Positions 54,252 to 63,798 of a stretch of 64,000 bases of DNA are shown in pieces (position 1 is the stretch's first letter; the number at the start of each line of letters is the position of its first letter). This DNA is from Rhodanobacter humi (lineage in GTDB: Bacteria > Pseudomonadota > Gammaproteobacteria > Xanthomonadales > Rhodanobacteraceae): positions 496,001-560,000 of the forward strand of contig NZ_JBGBPY010000001.1 in the NCBI RefSeq assembly GCF_041107455.1, read 5' to 3'. The position numbers and the translations under genes were made by a program. The notes under the pieces are model-generated. The model was not told where the DNA came from, did no database searches, and saw nothing but the letters and a program-made list of their open reading frames with translations.

Positions 54252-54785
54252 TCAGGCAGGAACGTAGGTCAGCCTGATCACGTCCTCGATGACCAAATCG
54301 GTGGCCACGAGGCGCAGCCGCGGTCGCGGGCCCGCGAAGAACGGCTTGCCGCGGCCAAGCACGACGGGGTGGAGGTAGATCCGATACTCGTCGATGAGGC
54401 CAAGGTCGGCCAGGCTGTGCGCGAGGCCCGGTCCGGCGACTTCGATTTCGCCGGCGAGTTCGCTCTTCAGTTTCCGCAGCGTCGCTTCGATGTCATCGGC
54501 GACCAGGGTGGCGTTCGGGCCGACCGACGTCAGCGTGCGCGACACGACCCACTTCGGCTGGCTGCGCCATGCCGCCGCGTAGTCGCGTTCCGCCGCGTCC
54601 CAATCCGGAAGGTCGTCGTCCCAGTAGCGCATGACCTCGTACATGCCGCGACCGTACACCATGCCCGCCAGGTCGCGTACCCGCTCCGTGAAGTGACGAA
54701 AGAGCGACGGATCGGGAGGCCCGAAGGCTTGGTGGTCGACGTAGCCGTCCAGGGACTGGTTCATTTCGAACACGAGCTTCGCCAT
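54252..54785 (-). CDS. RibD C-terminal/dihydrofolate-reductase-like protein (177 aa)
   Basis: The segment KLVFEMNQSLDGYVD opens the fold. GRGMYEVMRYW, a long AWRSQPKWVVSRTL strand-helix, and GPGLAHSLADLGLIDEYRIYLHPVVLGRGKPFF follow. The last is the signature of the YyaP/RibD-C family. Members are NADPH-binding reductases of uncertain substrate, sometimes seen in antibiotic tolerance. ATG 54785 is supported by a GGAG-like upstream site. Confidence 0.87.
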   Translation of the reverse strand: MAKLVFEMNQSLDGYVDHQAFGPPDPSLFRHFTERVRDLAGMVYGRGMYEVMRYWDDDLPDWDAAERDYAAAWRSQPKWVVSRTLTSVGPNATLVADDIEATLRKLKSELAGEIEVAGPGLAHSLADLGLIDEYRIYLHPVVLGRGKPFFAGPRPRLRLVATDLVIEDVIRLTYVPA

Positions 54786-54859
54786 CGGAAATCTCCACTC
54801 TGGTCTTACCGTCACGACGAACGGACGGGCCCGAACTCGACAAGGGACCGGAAAGGTTC

Positions 54860-55378
54860 TCAGCCTCGGGCCGGCGGCGCCGGCATCGACAGTGCGTGCC
54901 TGGCCATGGCGACCGTGGCAGCCAGGTCGGCACCGGCTTCCAGCACGACCGCGCGCTCGTCCGCGGCGGGTTCCTCCAGCGTCGCCAACTGGCTGTCGAG
55001 CAGGCTCGCCGGCATGAAATGCTGCCGCGCGCGCAGTCGGCGCGCGAGTTCGTCGTGCGGTACGCGCAGATAGAGCAGGCGCAATGCCGGGTCCGCTCCA
55101 CGCAGCACATCGCGGTAGGCGCGGCGCAACGCGGAGCAGGCAAACACCGCGCCCTGCCCGCGGTGCGTCGCGATCGCGGCGGCGATCGCCTCTAGCCATG
55201 GCCGGCGATCCGCGTCGTCCAGCGGGATGCCGGCGCTCATCTTCGCGATGTTCGCCGCGGGATGCAGCCCGTCGCCTTCCACGAAGTCCACGCCGCATGC
55301 ACGCGCCAGCGCGGCGCCGACATGGCTCTTGCCGCTGCCGGAGACGCCCATCACGACGATCGTCGGCGATGCCGGCAT
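54860..55378 (-). CDS. gntK: Gluconokinase
   Basis: Phosphorylates gluconate to 6-phosphogluconate. At 172 aa it has the usual length. The P-loop is VVMGVSGSGKSHVGAALA (about residues 8-25). GDGLHPAANIAKMSAGIPLDDADRRPWL is the strongly conserved gluconokinase segment, and FACSALRRAYRDVLRG and ARQHFMPASLLDSQLATLEEP follow. The start at 55378 gives MPASPTIVVMGVSGSGK. Confidence 0.95.
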   Translation of the reverse strand: MPASPTIVVMGVSGSGKSHVGAALARACGVDFVEGDGLHPAANIAKMSAGIPLDDADRRPWLEAIAAAIATHRGQGAVFACSALRRAYRDVLRGADPALRLLYLRVPHDELARRLRARQHFMPASLLDSQLATLEEPAADERAVVLEAGADLAATVAMARHALSMPAPPARG

Positions 55379-55440
55379 CAGGTTCGCCTGCAAGACGCGG
55401 CTCCGGAAGAACGGATCGACCCGTTGCGCCTGTCCACGGA

Positions 55441-56400
55441 TCACGGTCCGCGCGGGGGCGCCACACTCTCTGCCGCGTGGGCCTGGTTCGGCAAGGCCGC
55501 CAACCAGGCCAGCACCGTCTTCGACAGTTCGAGGCGCTGGTCGGAATAGGCATGGTCGGTCGGCAGGTGCGTGGTGCTCACGCGGGTGTCGCCCGCCTTG
55601 CGCAAGGCGGCGGCGAACGCGTCGTTCTCGGCGGCCAGGCCATCGTCCGAGGTGACCACAAGCACGCTGCGGTTCTTCAAGGTGCCGACGCTGGCTTGGA
55701 ACGACCAGTCGGCGGCGTGCTGCAGCAATTCGCGGGCGAGGCCTTCCGGGGTGCAGCCGGCCAGCGGCGCCATACCTTCGCCGGCAAGCCCCGCGCCGGC
55801 GCGGGCGATCGCCTCGCGTTCGCCCCGCGTGGCCCGCAGTGACTGCATGCGCCCGCCGAGGTCGGCGGCGGAAATCGTGGCGAAGGCCTTGATGGCCGGA
55901 TCGCGGGCCGCCCCCTCCACCGCCATGAAACCGCCCATGCTGTGGCCGATCAGCACGATGCGGCCCGGGTCGAGTCGCAGCTTGCCGGCGACGCCGGGCT
56001 GGCGCAGGTAGGCCAGCGCGGCCGTGGTGTCCTCGATGCCGTGCGAGAACGAGAAGTCGCCCGGCGTGCCCCACGAGCCGCGGTAGTTGAAATACAGCAC
56101 GTCCCAGCCCGCGCGGCGCATGTCCTGCGCCAGGTCGAGGTTGCGCTCGTTGCCGGGGAAGCCGTGCAGCAGGATCACCGCCGGATGCGGCCCGGCGCCG
56201 GCGGCGACATAGACCAGCGCATTCATCAGCGCACCATGGCTGGGGATCTGCATCGTCTGCATCTCCGCCCGGTCGCCGCCCTTGGGGGCGGCGACGATGT
56301 GGTTGTCCGTCGCCGGATGCGCGTGCAGCGGCGTAGGCGCCAGGCCGAGGACGCTGGCGAGAACAAGCGAGAAGGCGATGGTGGTCGCAGCGCGATGCAT
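55441..56400 (-). CDS. Secreted alpha/beta hydrolase (319 aa)
   Basis: The signal peptide is [21 protein letters not shown]. Oxyanion region [29 protein letters not shown] and the nucleophile elbow [11 protein letters not shown] (Ser) follow. Late [11 protein letters not shown] and DHAYSDQR supply candidate Asp and His. The pattern is that of dienelactone-hydrolase-like or peptidase-S9-like serine hydrolases. Substrate unknown. The frame continues to 58434 upstream, but the signal peptide at 56400 marks the start. Confidence 0.87.
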   Translation of the reverse strand: MHRAATTIAFSLVLASVLGLAPTPLHAHPATDNHIVAAPKGGDRAEMQTMQIPSHGALMNALVYVAAGAGPHPAVILLHGFPGNERNLDLAQDMRRAGWDVLYFNYRGSWGTPGDFSFSHGIEDTTAALAYLRQPGVAGKLRLDPGRIVLIGHSMGGFMAVEGAARDPAIKAFATISAADLGGRMQSLRATRGEREAIARAGAGLAGEGMAPLAGCTPEGLARELLQHAADWSFQASVGTLKNRSVLVVTSDDGLAAENDAFAAALRKAGDTRVSTTHLPTDHAYSDQRLELSKTVLAWLAALPNQAHAAESVAPPRGP

Positions 56401-56559
56401 GGCGGATCTCCCCAGGTGGCCGCCGGGCGCCGCTGCGCCCGTGGCACGGTCGGCGGACTGTAGCAAAAAACGGGTCGGTTCCGGCCCATGCGACGGCAGC
56501 CACTTTAGGTCGCCGCAAACGCCACCATCTACGACATAGTCCCGCCGCCGGAGATCGCC

Positions 56560-57009
56560 ATGACCACCTACCGCAAGACGCCCGAGGCGCTGGCCGGGCT
56601 CACCCCCGAGCAATACCGGGTGACCCAGCAGGGCGCCACCGAGCACCCCGGCACCGGCGAATACCTGCACCACTCGGCGGTCGGCATCTACGTCGACGTG
56701 GTGTCCGGCGAGCCGCTGTTCGCGTCCTCCGACAAGTTCGATTCGCACTGCGGCTGGCCCAGCTTCACCAGGCCGATCGAGCCGGCCAGCGTGCAGGAAC
56801 TGCGCGACACCTCGCACGGCATGATCCGCACCGAGGTGCGCTCCGCGCACGGCGACAGCCACCTCGGCCACGTCTTCCCCGATGGCCCGCGCGAGCGCGG
56901 CGGCCTGCGCTACTGCATCAACTCCGCCTCGCTGCGCTTCATCCCGCGCGAGGACATGGAGGCCGAAGGTTACGGCCGCTACCTCGACCAGGTGGAGGGC
57001 GCGCGATGA
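56560..57009 (+). CDS. msrB: Methionine-R-sulfoxide reductase, zinc-less form
   Basis: Reduces methionine R-sulfoxide in proteins. Conserved blocks are [21 protein letters not shown] and the catalytic Cys in [11 protein letters not shown] (about residue 121). The two CxxC zinc pairs of many MsrB enzymes are absent: the first reads VDVV, the second HGDS. This is therefore the zinc-free class. Its stop overlaps msrA by 4 bases (ATGA). Confidence 0.94.
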   Translation: MTTYRKTPEALAGLTPEQYRVTQQGATEHPGTGEYLHHSAVGIYVDVVSGEPLFASSDKFDSHCGWPSFTRPIEPASVQELRDTSHGMIRTEVRSAHGDSHLGHVFPDGPRERGGLRYCINSASLRFIPREDMEAEGYGRYLDQVEGAR

Positions 57010-57518
57010 GCAGCGAACGTGCCATCCTCGCCGGCGGCTGCTTCTGGGGCATGCAGGAGCTGATCCGCCGGCAACCGGGCGTGCTCTCCACCCGCGTGGG
57101 CTACGCCGGCGGCGACGTGCCGAACGCCACCTACCGCCACCACGGCACGCATGCCGAGGCGGTGGAGATCGTGTTCGACCCCGCGCGCACCAGCTACCGC
57201 GCGCTGCTGGAATTCTTCTTCCAGATCCACGACCCCAGTACACCGAACCGGCAGGGCAACGACCGCGGCAGCTCGTACCGCTCGATGATCCTCTACACCG
57301 GCGATGCGCAGAAACGCATCGCCGAGGAAACCATCGTCGACGTGGACGCCTCCGGCCTGTGGCCGGGCAAGGCGGTGACCGAAATCGCGCCCGCGGGCGA
57401 TTTCTGGGAGGCCGAACCGGAGCACCAGGACTACCTGCAGCACTACCCCGACGGCTACACCTGCCACTACCCGCGGCCGGACTGGCGCCTGCCGCACAAG
57501 GAGGCCGCGGCCCGCTGA
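57006..57518 (+). CDS. msrA: Peptide-methionine (S)-S-oxide reductase
   Basis: Reduces methionine S-sulfoxide, complementing msrB. The catalytic Cys is in GGCFWGMQE (about residues 9-17). [44 protein letters not shown] and the C-terminal [13 protein letters not shown] match the family. The length (170 aa) is normal. The start overlaps the msrB stop in ATGA, so both enzymes are made together. Confidence 0.96.
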   Translation: MSSERAILAGGCFWGMQELIRRQPGVLSTRVGYAGGDVPNATYRHHGTHAEAVEIVFDPARTSYRALLEFFFQIHDPSTPNRQGNDRGSSYRSMILYTGDAQKRIAEETIVDVDASGLWPGKAVTEIAPAGDFWEAEPEHQDYLQHYPDGYTCHYPRPDWRLPHKEAAAR

Positions 57519-57657
57519 ATCGCACCGTCGCCAGCCGCACGCGTGGCCGGCCATGACGGCGCATGCCGCGAACCGACCCATCGAACCCCGCCCGGTGTCC
57601 TGGCACGCAGGGCGGGGCTCGATCCGCCACGTTCCCGACGATGGATCCCGGCCGAGC

Positions 57658-58413
57658 ATGTTCAACAAGATCAGAAACTGGCGCGCACGGCGCATCGTTG
57701 CCCGGCGCCCGATCGCAGAGGCACTTTGGCGGGACGCATTGCGGCGCTGCGCGCCCGCACGCCGGCTGGGCGCCTCCGACCAGGCCACGTTGCGCGTGCT
57801 GGCGACGCTGTTCCTGGAAAGCAAGTCGCTGGAGCCGGTCAAGGGGCTGGAACTGGACGACGCCGACCGCGTGCTCCTCGCGACCCACGCCTGCCTGCCC
57901 ATCCTGAAACTGGGTCTCGATTGGTACGACGGCTGGCACAGCCTCATCGTCTATCCCGGCGCGTTCATTCCCGGCCGCACGCAAACCGACGCCGCCGGTG
58001 TGGAACACCAGACCCACACCGTGATGGCCGGCGAGGCGTGGGGACGCGGGCCGGTGATCGTCTCGTGGGCGGATGTGCTGCATGGCGGAACGCGGCCGGG
58101 CCACAACGTGGTCGTCCACGAAATGGCGCACAAGCTCGACATGCTCAACGGCGACGCCAACGGTTTCCCGCCCCTGCACCGGCGCATGGACCGCCGCGTG
58201 TGGACGCGGGTCTTCTCGGGCGCATGGGATCGCCTGCAGGCAGACCGGCGCGACGGAGTCGAGTTGCCGATCGACCCGTATGCGCTGGAGAGCCCGGCCG
58301 AATTCTTCGCGGTGGCCAGCGAGCAGTTTTTCGAGGCACCGGCCACCTTGCGCGAGCATCTGCCGGACGTCTATCGACAGCTTGAGCAGTTTTACCGGCA
58401 ACACCCGTTCTGA
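57658..58413 (+). CDS. mtfA: MtfA-like zinc peptidase, M90 family (251 aa)
   Basis: E. coli MtfA binds the Mlc repressor and has aminopeptidase activity. The zinc motif is HEMAHKLDMLNG (HExxH, about residues 160-171), with upstream SLIVYPGAFI and PVIVSWADVLHGG. The downstream SPAEFFAVASEQFFE supplies the extra Glu, as in the M90 family. It is cytosolic. The ATG at 57658 (MFNKIRNW) fits the family better than 57553. Confidence 0.9.
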   Translation: MFNKIRNWRARRIVARRPIAEALWRDALRRCAPARRLGASDQATLRVLATLFLESKSLEPVKGLELDDADRVLLATHACLPILKLGLDWYDGWHSLIVYPGAFIPGRTQTDAAGVEHQTHTVMAGEAWGRGPVIVSWADVLHGGTRPGHNVVVHEMAHKLDMLNGDANGFPPLHRRMDRRVWTRVFSGAWDRLQADRRDGVELPIDPYALESPAEFFAVASEQFFEAPATLREHLPDVYRQLEQFYRQHPF

Positions 58414-58453
58414 GCGCCCAACGTTCACGCGCAAGGGGTTCCGACCGGGCTGG

Positions 58454-59131
58454 CTAACCTTGAACCCGCGCAGCGAGTTTTTTCATCGCTGCATTTTCGT
58501 AGATGACTTGGCCAACTTCCCGATGGTGCAAAGCCACCTCTGCGGCGATCGAGCGACCGAGTATCCGCTGATCGATAGTGCCGAACGACCCGGGCACGAT
58601 GCTTCCCAACCAACCGACCCAGGCCGGGGTATGGGCGTTGCCGACGATGATGCCGGGGCGAAAGATGGCGAGACGGGCAAAGCCGATGTTGCGCACGGTG
58701 TCTTCCTTCATGCCCATGACGCGGGCATAGCGAAACCGGCTGCGGGCTGAGCTTCCTGCTGCGGAAAGCAGGCAAAACTGGGCGATGCCGGCGTCACGGC
58801 AGCCGCGCGCAAAGGCGCCGACGACGCCGAGTTCAAGCCGTTGCAATGCTTCTTCGCTCCAGCGTGCCGATCCCGAACCGACACCCACGCAGCTCACCGC
58901 GCTGACGGGACCCTGGCTGGAAACTTCGCGGGCAAGGGCGGCAGTGCGCCCGGCGAAGTCGGCAGCGCCGGTATCGAGAACGACGTTGCGCACCCTCGAT
59001 CGTGCCGCAATGGGCTTTCTGGTGACCATCACCACTTCCCGGCATTCCGGAATGGCCAACAGCTCCGCGACGGCGGCACCACCGACTTGCCCGGTACCAC
59101 CGAGGACGATTGCGGCGAAATTCTGCTTCAT
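58454..59131 (-). CDS. NAD(P)-binding oxidoreductase, TIP30-like atypical SDR (225 aa)
   Basis: The N-terminal glycine motif AIVLGGTGQVGGAAVAELL (about residues 7-25) begins a Rossmann fold. SAVSCVGVGSG, FCLLSAAGSSARSRFRYARVMGMKED and IFRPGIIVGNAHTP follow, matching the NAD(P)H-binding family related to HTATIP2/TIP30 and isoflavone reductase-like proteins. Role unknown. ATG 59131 is the likely start; a second lies at 59137. Confidence 0.85.
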   Translation of the reverse strand: MKQNFAAIVLGGTGQVGGAAVAELLAIPECREVVMVTRKPIAARSRVRNVVLDTGAADFAGRTAALAREVSSQGPVSAVSCVGVGSGSARWSEEALQRLELGVVGAFARGCRDAGIAQFCLLSAAGSSARSRFRYARVMGMKEDTVRNIGFARLAIFRPGIIVGNAHTPAWVGWLGSIVPGSFGTIDQRILGRSIAAEVALHHREVGQVIYENAAMKKLAARVQG

Positions 59132-59633
59132 GAGCAATGCCCTGCCTGAGTGATGCGTTAGTTCGCCGCCAGCATGCGCGCCAACCTGGCATGTTGCGAA
59201 GACTCGTTGAGGACACCGTGCCCTGCTTCGTCGCGATGGGAGCGCCGCGGGTGCTCGCCGATACCTGCCGGGCGTGGCTCAAACAAGGCGCCGGCGATGA
59301 CGCATCGATCGCCATCCGCCAGCACCCGCGGCAGGAACGCGCCCTGGAAGCAAACGCTTTCGGCCATGGCGCGGAGACACTCGCCTGCACCGACCCGAGC
59401 GGCCGCGACGCCCCAGACACCAAGCCAGAGGGCATTCAACCTCGGCCCCGTCCCCGGCTCCCTCGATGGGGGAACCCCGGACGAAGGAACCTGTCTACCG
59501 GCGGCTGGCCGGAACACGCGCAGACGGCAGGCGCAGGTTTTGTATGGGTAGTTGGCTTGAATGAGGCGGTGTCATCGAACGTTCCGGGCAGGGCCGACAT
59601 CAACGGGAGGGCGATCGTGCGCGCGGTCTGGCC
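59132..59633. other. Intergenic stretch, possibly decayed coding sequence
   Basis: About 500 bases with open frames on both strands but none with a recognisable domain, ribosome binding site or convincing start. It may contain a decayed gene; I cannot identify a parent family. Confidence 0.45.
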
Positions 59634-60629
59634 TTGCTCGACAGCGATACGCGCGCGACCTTGGGTCACCAAGGCTGGCGACAGCCGGCGCTGACGCGCC
59701 AGGCGCGGGTGCTCGTGCTGGCTTTGGTGTTGGCGCTGCACGCACTGTTCGTACTGATGCTGTGGTACGCGGTGCAGCTCAGGCCGCAGTACCTGGCGCT
59801 GGTGCCTGTCGATGGCGATCAGGTGCTGGTCGTGCGCCTGCTGGATCATGTCAGCACGCCGCCGCCTGCACCACCCGCGCTGCCCCAGTTGGTGCCGCCG
59901 CGGCAGACGGCAACCCCACGCGTGCGCCCCGTGTCGCAGGAGAAGCCTCGTCGTGACGCGATGGTCGTGCAGGATCATCAAGCGGCACCTGCGCCGGCAG
60001 CTTCCACGCCGGCCGCCAGCAGTCTGTTCGCCAAGGATGGCTCGATACGGCTACCGCCCGCGGTGACGGACTACTCGGCAAGCACCAACGCCAAGGCCAA
60101 ACCGGCCAAGCCCGCGGACGACCGCCGGATCATGCAGCACGACAGCAACCGCATGCACTACAAGGCCACCCGTTTCGAAAAATATTTCCCGCCGCCGAAC
60201 GAGACGGCCGGTGGCGCGGTGGGTCGCCATATCGGCGATGCGATCAAGGCGATCGCCAAAAGCGTGTGCGATCCCACCAAGCGCAGTACGGCTTCCAACC
60301 TGCTGTGCGGCGTGCCTCCCATACCCCCTTCGCCCAAGGAAGGCGACGAGCGCCTCAACCTGCCGCCGCCGTCGCTGGTCGGCGACCCGCACCCGATCCA
60401 GTCGCCGCCGCTGTCGACCTGCATCGCCGAGTACAACGACACCAAGCCACTGTCGTACGGCTGTCCGACAGATACGCCCGACCTGGCCTTCAAGGCCGAG
60501 ATGCGTGAATGCATCGATCTGTTCCGCGCAGGCAAGCGCCTCAAGACCTGGTGCCCGGCCGATACATCAAGGCGCGCAGCGGCCGAGTCGTCCACGCCGG
60601 CGGCTTCCGCGAGCGTGGGTTTGCACTGA
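59634..60629 (+). CDS. Proline-rich single-pass membrane protein, unknown (331 aa)
   Basis: Residues 26-46 (VLVLALVLALHALFVLMLWYA) are a membrane anchor after a basic N-terminus. A Pro-rich periplasmic stretch (STPPPAPPALPQLVPP) follows, recalling TonB-like energy-transducer N-terminal halves. The remaining domain has several Cys (SVCDPTK, LLCGVPP, STCIAEY, SYGCPTD, RECIDLF, TWCPAD), suggesting disulfides. No TonB C-terminal domain is present. The start is a TTG at 59634; a GTG at 59709 would begin inside the anchor. Function unknown. Confidence 0.68.
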   Translation: MLDSDTRATLGHQGWRQPALTRQARVLVLALVLALHALFVLMLWYAVQLRPQYLALVPVDGDQVLVVRLLDHVSTPPPAPPALPQLVPPRQTATPRVRPVSQEKPRRDAMVVQDHQAAPAPAASTPAASSLFAKDGSIRLPPAVTDYSASTNAKAKPAKPADDRRIMQHDSNRMHYKATRFEKYFPPPNETAGGAVGRHIGDAIKAIAKSVCDPTKRSTASNLLCGVPPIPPSPKEGDERLNLPPPSLVGDPHPIQSPPLSTCIAEYNDTKPLSYGCPTDTPDLAFKAEMRECIDLFRAGKRLKTWCPADTSRRAAAESSTPAASASVGLH

Positions 60630-60815
60630 TGTGCGCTTCCCGGTGTTTTCCATCCGGGAACCACGGTGCGTGCCGGCAGTCGCAGATAGTCGCGTGAGAT
60701 CAGGAAGGCTTGCAGCCGGGTAGCCGCAGGTCGGGCGTACGGCAAGCAACCACGTACCTGCGGCGCCGGTTGCAAACCTTCCTGATTTCGACAAAAAGTG
60801 CCAGCTGTTTCTTGC

Positions 60816-61619
60816 TCACGGCCCCAGCATCCGCGGCACCAGCGCGTGCCACCCCGGCGTGTCCCACAGCAAATAGACGGCGATGGCGAAGGGCAGATAC
60901 AAGCCCAGCCAGACCAGGTACGCCCGGTGTACCGTCCGATGCCTGACCACGTCCCAGAGGAAGATCGGCGACACCACCAGCGGCACGTAAAGCAGGGTCG
61001 AAAGCGGGCTGGCCGGCCCAGTGGTCGGCAGCCAGGCGATACGGTCGATCCCCGCCGACAACGGGACGGCCACCGCGAGGAACATCATCCGCTTGTGGAA
61101 GCCCGGGTCGGTGCGCCGCGCGCGCAAGGCCAGCCAGATGCAGATGGGAAAGAGGGTGCCGGCGCTGATCTGGAACAACGCGATGTTGTCCAGGAACAGC
61201 AGCGTCTGCCGCAGCTTTTCCTGCACCGGCGGCGGTGCTGTCTGGGCTCCGTGCCAGACCTGCTGGTAGATCGCCGGGACAAGGATGAAACCGACCACGA
61301 CGATGGTCGGAACGAGCAGGAAAGCCGCGCGCCCCAGCAGCATGTGCCGATCGCGCCGGCCCGTCGCCATCAGCCAGGCCTGGGCGAGCAGCACCAGCAG
61401 GAAAGCCCCCATGAGCACGGCATGCACGTGCAGGACAGGCGGGAACGGCGGCCTGGCACCGGCCCGCACCATTTCGACCTTCATGATCGCGTCCGGGATG
61501 AACCCGGTCAGCGTGACGGCGATGAAGAAGGCCGCCATGAAGACCCAGATCCAGCGGTCGATCGCCAGGGCAAGCGGCCTGGCAGGCGAATAAAGCGGTT
61601 GCGCGTAGTTCGTGGCCAT
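60816..61619 (-). CDS. Polytopic inner-membrane protein, unknown (267 aa)
   Basis: About seven hydrophobic segments. The pattern H-V-H-AVLMGAFLLVLLAQ followed by RRDRHMLLGRAAF resembles DUF2306-like or haem-binding membrane proteins with paired histidines. A later segment reads LFPICIWLALRARRTDPGFHKRMMFLA. No enzyme signature. ATG 61619 is chosen; the open frame continues upstream without conserved sequence. Confidence 0.75.
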   Translation of the reverse strand: MATNYAQPLYSPARPLALAIDRWIWVFMAAFFIAVTLTGFIPDAIMKVEMVRAGARPPFPPVLHVHAVLMGAFLLVLLAQAWLMATGRRDRHMLLGRAAFLLVPTIVVVGFILVPAIYQQVWHGAQTAPPPVQEKLRQTLLFLDNIALFQISAGTLFPICIWLALRARRTDPGFHKRMMFLAVAVPLSAGIDRIAWLPTTGPASPLSTLLYVPLVVSPIFLWDVVRHRTVHRAYLVWLGLYLPFAIAVYLLWDTPGWHALVPRMLGP

Positions 61620-62127
61620 GACACATCCCCTGTCAGCACTTTCCGCAACGGATGGCTCGACCTGGGCCGGCACCATGCCGAGCATGATGCCGGGAGCGCA
61701 GACGAGCCCGATGGCACGCTCCGCCAGTGTTCCCCCGGAAACAGGGGAACGTGGCGTTCGTGCCTCCCTCAAAGCTGGTACTTCACCCTCACTGCCCCGC
61801 CGGACCATTCCGGCCACAACGCCTCCACCGCCCCCCCATCGACTCCACCCGGCCGGAAAGCACCCCTCTTTCCCGACAACGAAGTCGACGTGACGCACGG
61901 CGTGCCGCGGCATGGTGAGCTTTCCGCACCGCTCCCGCAACAGCCGGCTAAACGGCCAAAAAGCTGTCAGGGACAATGCGAACGTGGAAGGTGTGGACGA
62001 ACCGGCCTCAGGCGAACCAGCCAGCCGCGGCAGGCGGAACCCGGGCGCCACAGCCCCGCAGACTCGGGCTACCCTGTCCCTGTTTCCCCCTGTCCTTGTC
62101 CGCGCAACCGACCACGGGAGAACCACG
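61620..62127. other. Intergenic stretch between divergent genes
   Basis: 508 bases between the membrane-protein gene and the TPR lipoprotein gene. Open frames here lack recognisable domains and starts, and I see no repeats or RNA gene. It presumably carries the two promoters. Confidence 0.5.
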
Positions 62128-63798
62128 ATGATCCGTCGATCCCTGCTGCTGCCACTGCTGGCGGTCCTGCTGGTGGGCTGCGATCCGGCGCCGAAGGCGG
62201 CCGGTGACACCGCAGCCGCCCCCGAAGCCACCGCCCTGCCCCTGTTCGATACCTTCGGCGACCTGCACCACGATGTGGCCAGCCGCGTGCCCGCCGCCCA
62301 GCGTTATTTCGACCAGGGCCTGCGCATGGCCTACGGCTTCAACCACGAGGCGGCCGGGCGCGCCTTCGCCGAGGCGGCGCGGTTGGACCCGCAATGCGCG
62401 ATGTGTGTCTGGGGCCAGGCCTTGGTGCTGGGGCCGAACATCAACCTGCCGATGGACCCGGCGCACGCGAAGGACGCCACCGCCCTCGCTGCACGCGCAG
62501 CGAGCTTGGCCGCCACGGCGCGCCCGGTCGACCGGGCTTTGATCCAGGCGCTGCAGCTGCGTTACGCCGACCCGGCGCCGGAGGACCGCAAACCGCTGGA
62601 CCGCGCCTACGCCGACGCGATGGCGCGCGTGGTCGCGCAGTTTCCCGAGGACGACGACGCGGCGACCCTGTACGCGGAGGCGTTGATGGATCTCTCGCCC
62701 TGGGCGTACTGGGAAAAGGACGGCGCCCCGGCCGAGTTCACCCCGCGCCTGCTCGGCGAACTGGAACGCGTGCTGGCGCGCAACCCGCGCCACATCGGCG
62801 CCATGCACTACTACATCCACGCCACCGAGTCCTCGCCCGAGCCGCAGCGCGCCGAACCCTACGCCGATGCCTTGGCGGCGCTGGCGCCCGGTTCGGGCCA
62901 CTTGGTGCACATGCCCGCGCACGTCTACATCCGCGTCGGCCGCTACCACGACGCGACCTTGACCAACCTCGCCGCCGCCACCGCAGACACGGATTTCCTC
63001 GCGGTGTGCCACGGCAGCAACGGGGTCTACCCGCTGGGCTACGTGCCGCACAACTGGCACTTCGCCACGATGACGACGGGCCTGACCGGCTCGCGCACAC
63101 TGGCGCTGCACGCGGCGGAGCAGACCGCCCGGCGCGCCGACCGCGCCGTGATGGGCGAGGCGCCGATGGCGTTCATGCAGCAGTACGTGGTCACGCCGCT
63201 GTTCACCCAAGTCCGCTTCGGGGACTGGGACGCAATCCTCGCCGATCCCGCCGTGCCGCCGGAACCGCCGTACCCGGCCGCGATCCGGTACTTCGCCCGC
63301 GGCATGGCGCACCTGCGCAAGGGCGCTCTGGCCGAGGCCGCGCACGAAGCCGACGCCCTGCATGCGGCCGCCATCGATCCGGCCATGGCGAAGGTGAGCT
63401 TCTTCGACATCAACCATGCCGACGGCGTGTTGCGGGTCGCCGATGCCTTGCTGCGCGGCGAACTGCTGCGTGCGCAGGGCGAGCGCGCACAAGCCATCGC
63501 CACGTTGCGCGAAGCGGCCGCCGCCGAGGACGCCCTGGCTTACAACGAGCCGGCCGACTGGCCGCTGCCGGTCCGCCCCTACCTGGGCGCCGCGTTGCTC
63601 GAAGCGGGCGACGCCAGCGGCGCGGCGGAGGCATTCAATCAGGATCTGAAGACCTACCCGCTCAATGGCTGGTCGCTGTTCGGCCTGGCGCAAGCCCAGC
63701 AGAAACTCGGGCAGGCCGACGCCGCGCGCGAAACCTCGCAGCGGCAGGCGGTCGCATGGCAGTGGGCCGATGCGCCGCTGACGGCGGCGCGGTACTGA
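62128..63798 (+). CDS. TPR-repeat lipoprotein (556 aa)
   Basis: The N-terminus MIRRSLLLPLLAVLLVGC ends in a lipobox before the acylated Cys. Helical repeats follow, the clearest being QRYFDQGLRMAYGFNHEAAGRAFAEAARLDP and QCAMCVWGQALVLGPNIN, typical of TPR-like secreted proteins. A conserved block GAMHYYIHATESS...HMPAHVYIRVGRYHD looks like a catalytic or binding core with several His, and the C-terminus carries two more TPRs (about 480-545). Function unknown. The ATG at 62128 follows GGGAGAACCACG. Confidence 0.85.
   Translation: MIRRSLLLPLLAVLLVGCDPAPKAAGDTAAAPEATALPLFDTFGDLHHDVASRVPAAQRYFDQGLRMAYGFNHEAAGRAFAEAARLDPQCAMCVWGQALVLGPNINLPMDPAHAKDATALAARAASLAATARPVDRALIQALQLRYADPAPEDRKPLDRAYADAMARVVAQFPEDDDAATLYAEALMDLSPWAYWEKDGAPAEFTPRLLGELERVLARNPRHIGAMHYYIHATESSPEPQRAEPYADALAALAPGSGHLVHMPAHVYIRVGRYHDATLTNLAAATADTDFLAVCHGSNGVYPLGYVPHNWHFATMTTGLTGSRTLALHAAEQTARRADRAVMGEAPMAFMQQYVVTPLFTQVRFGDWDAILADPAVPPEPPYPAAIRYFARGMAHLRKGALAEAAHEADALHAAAIDPAMAKVSFFDINHADGVLRVADALLRGELLRAQGERAQAIATLREAAAAEDALAYNEPADWPLPVRPYLGAALLEAGDASGAAEAFNQDLKTYPLNGWSLFGLAQAQQKLGQADAARETSQRQAVAWQWADAPLTAARY

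Noticed and set aside
56401..58434. Upstream extension of the alpha/beta hydrolase frame to 997 codons
   Set aside because: It would run antisense through msrB, msrA and mtfA. A signal peptide begins cleanly at 56400.
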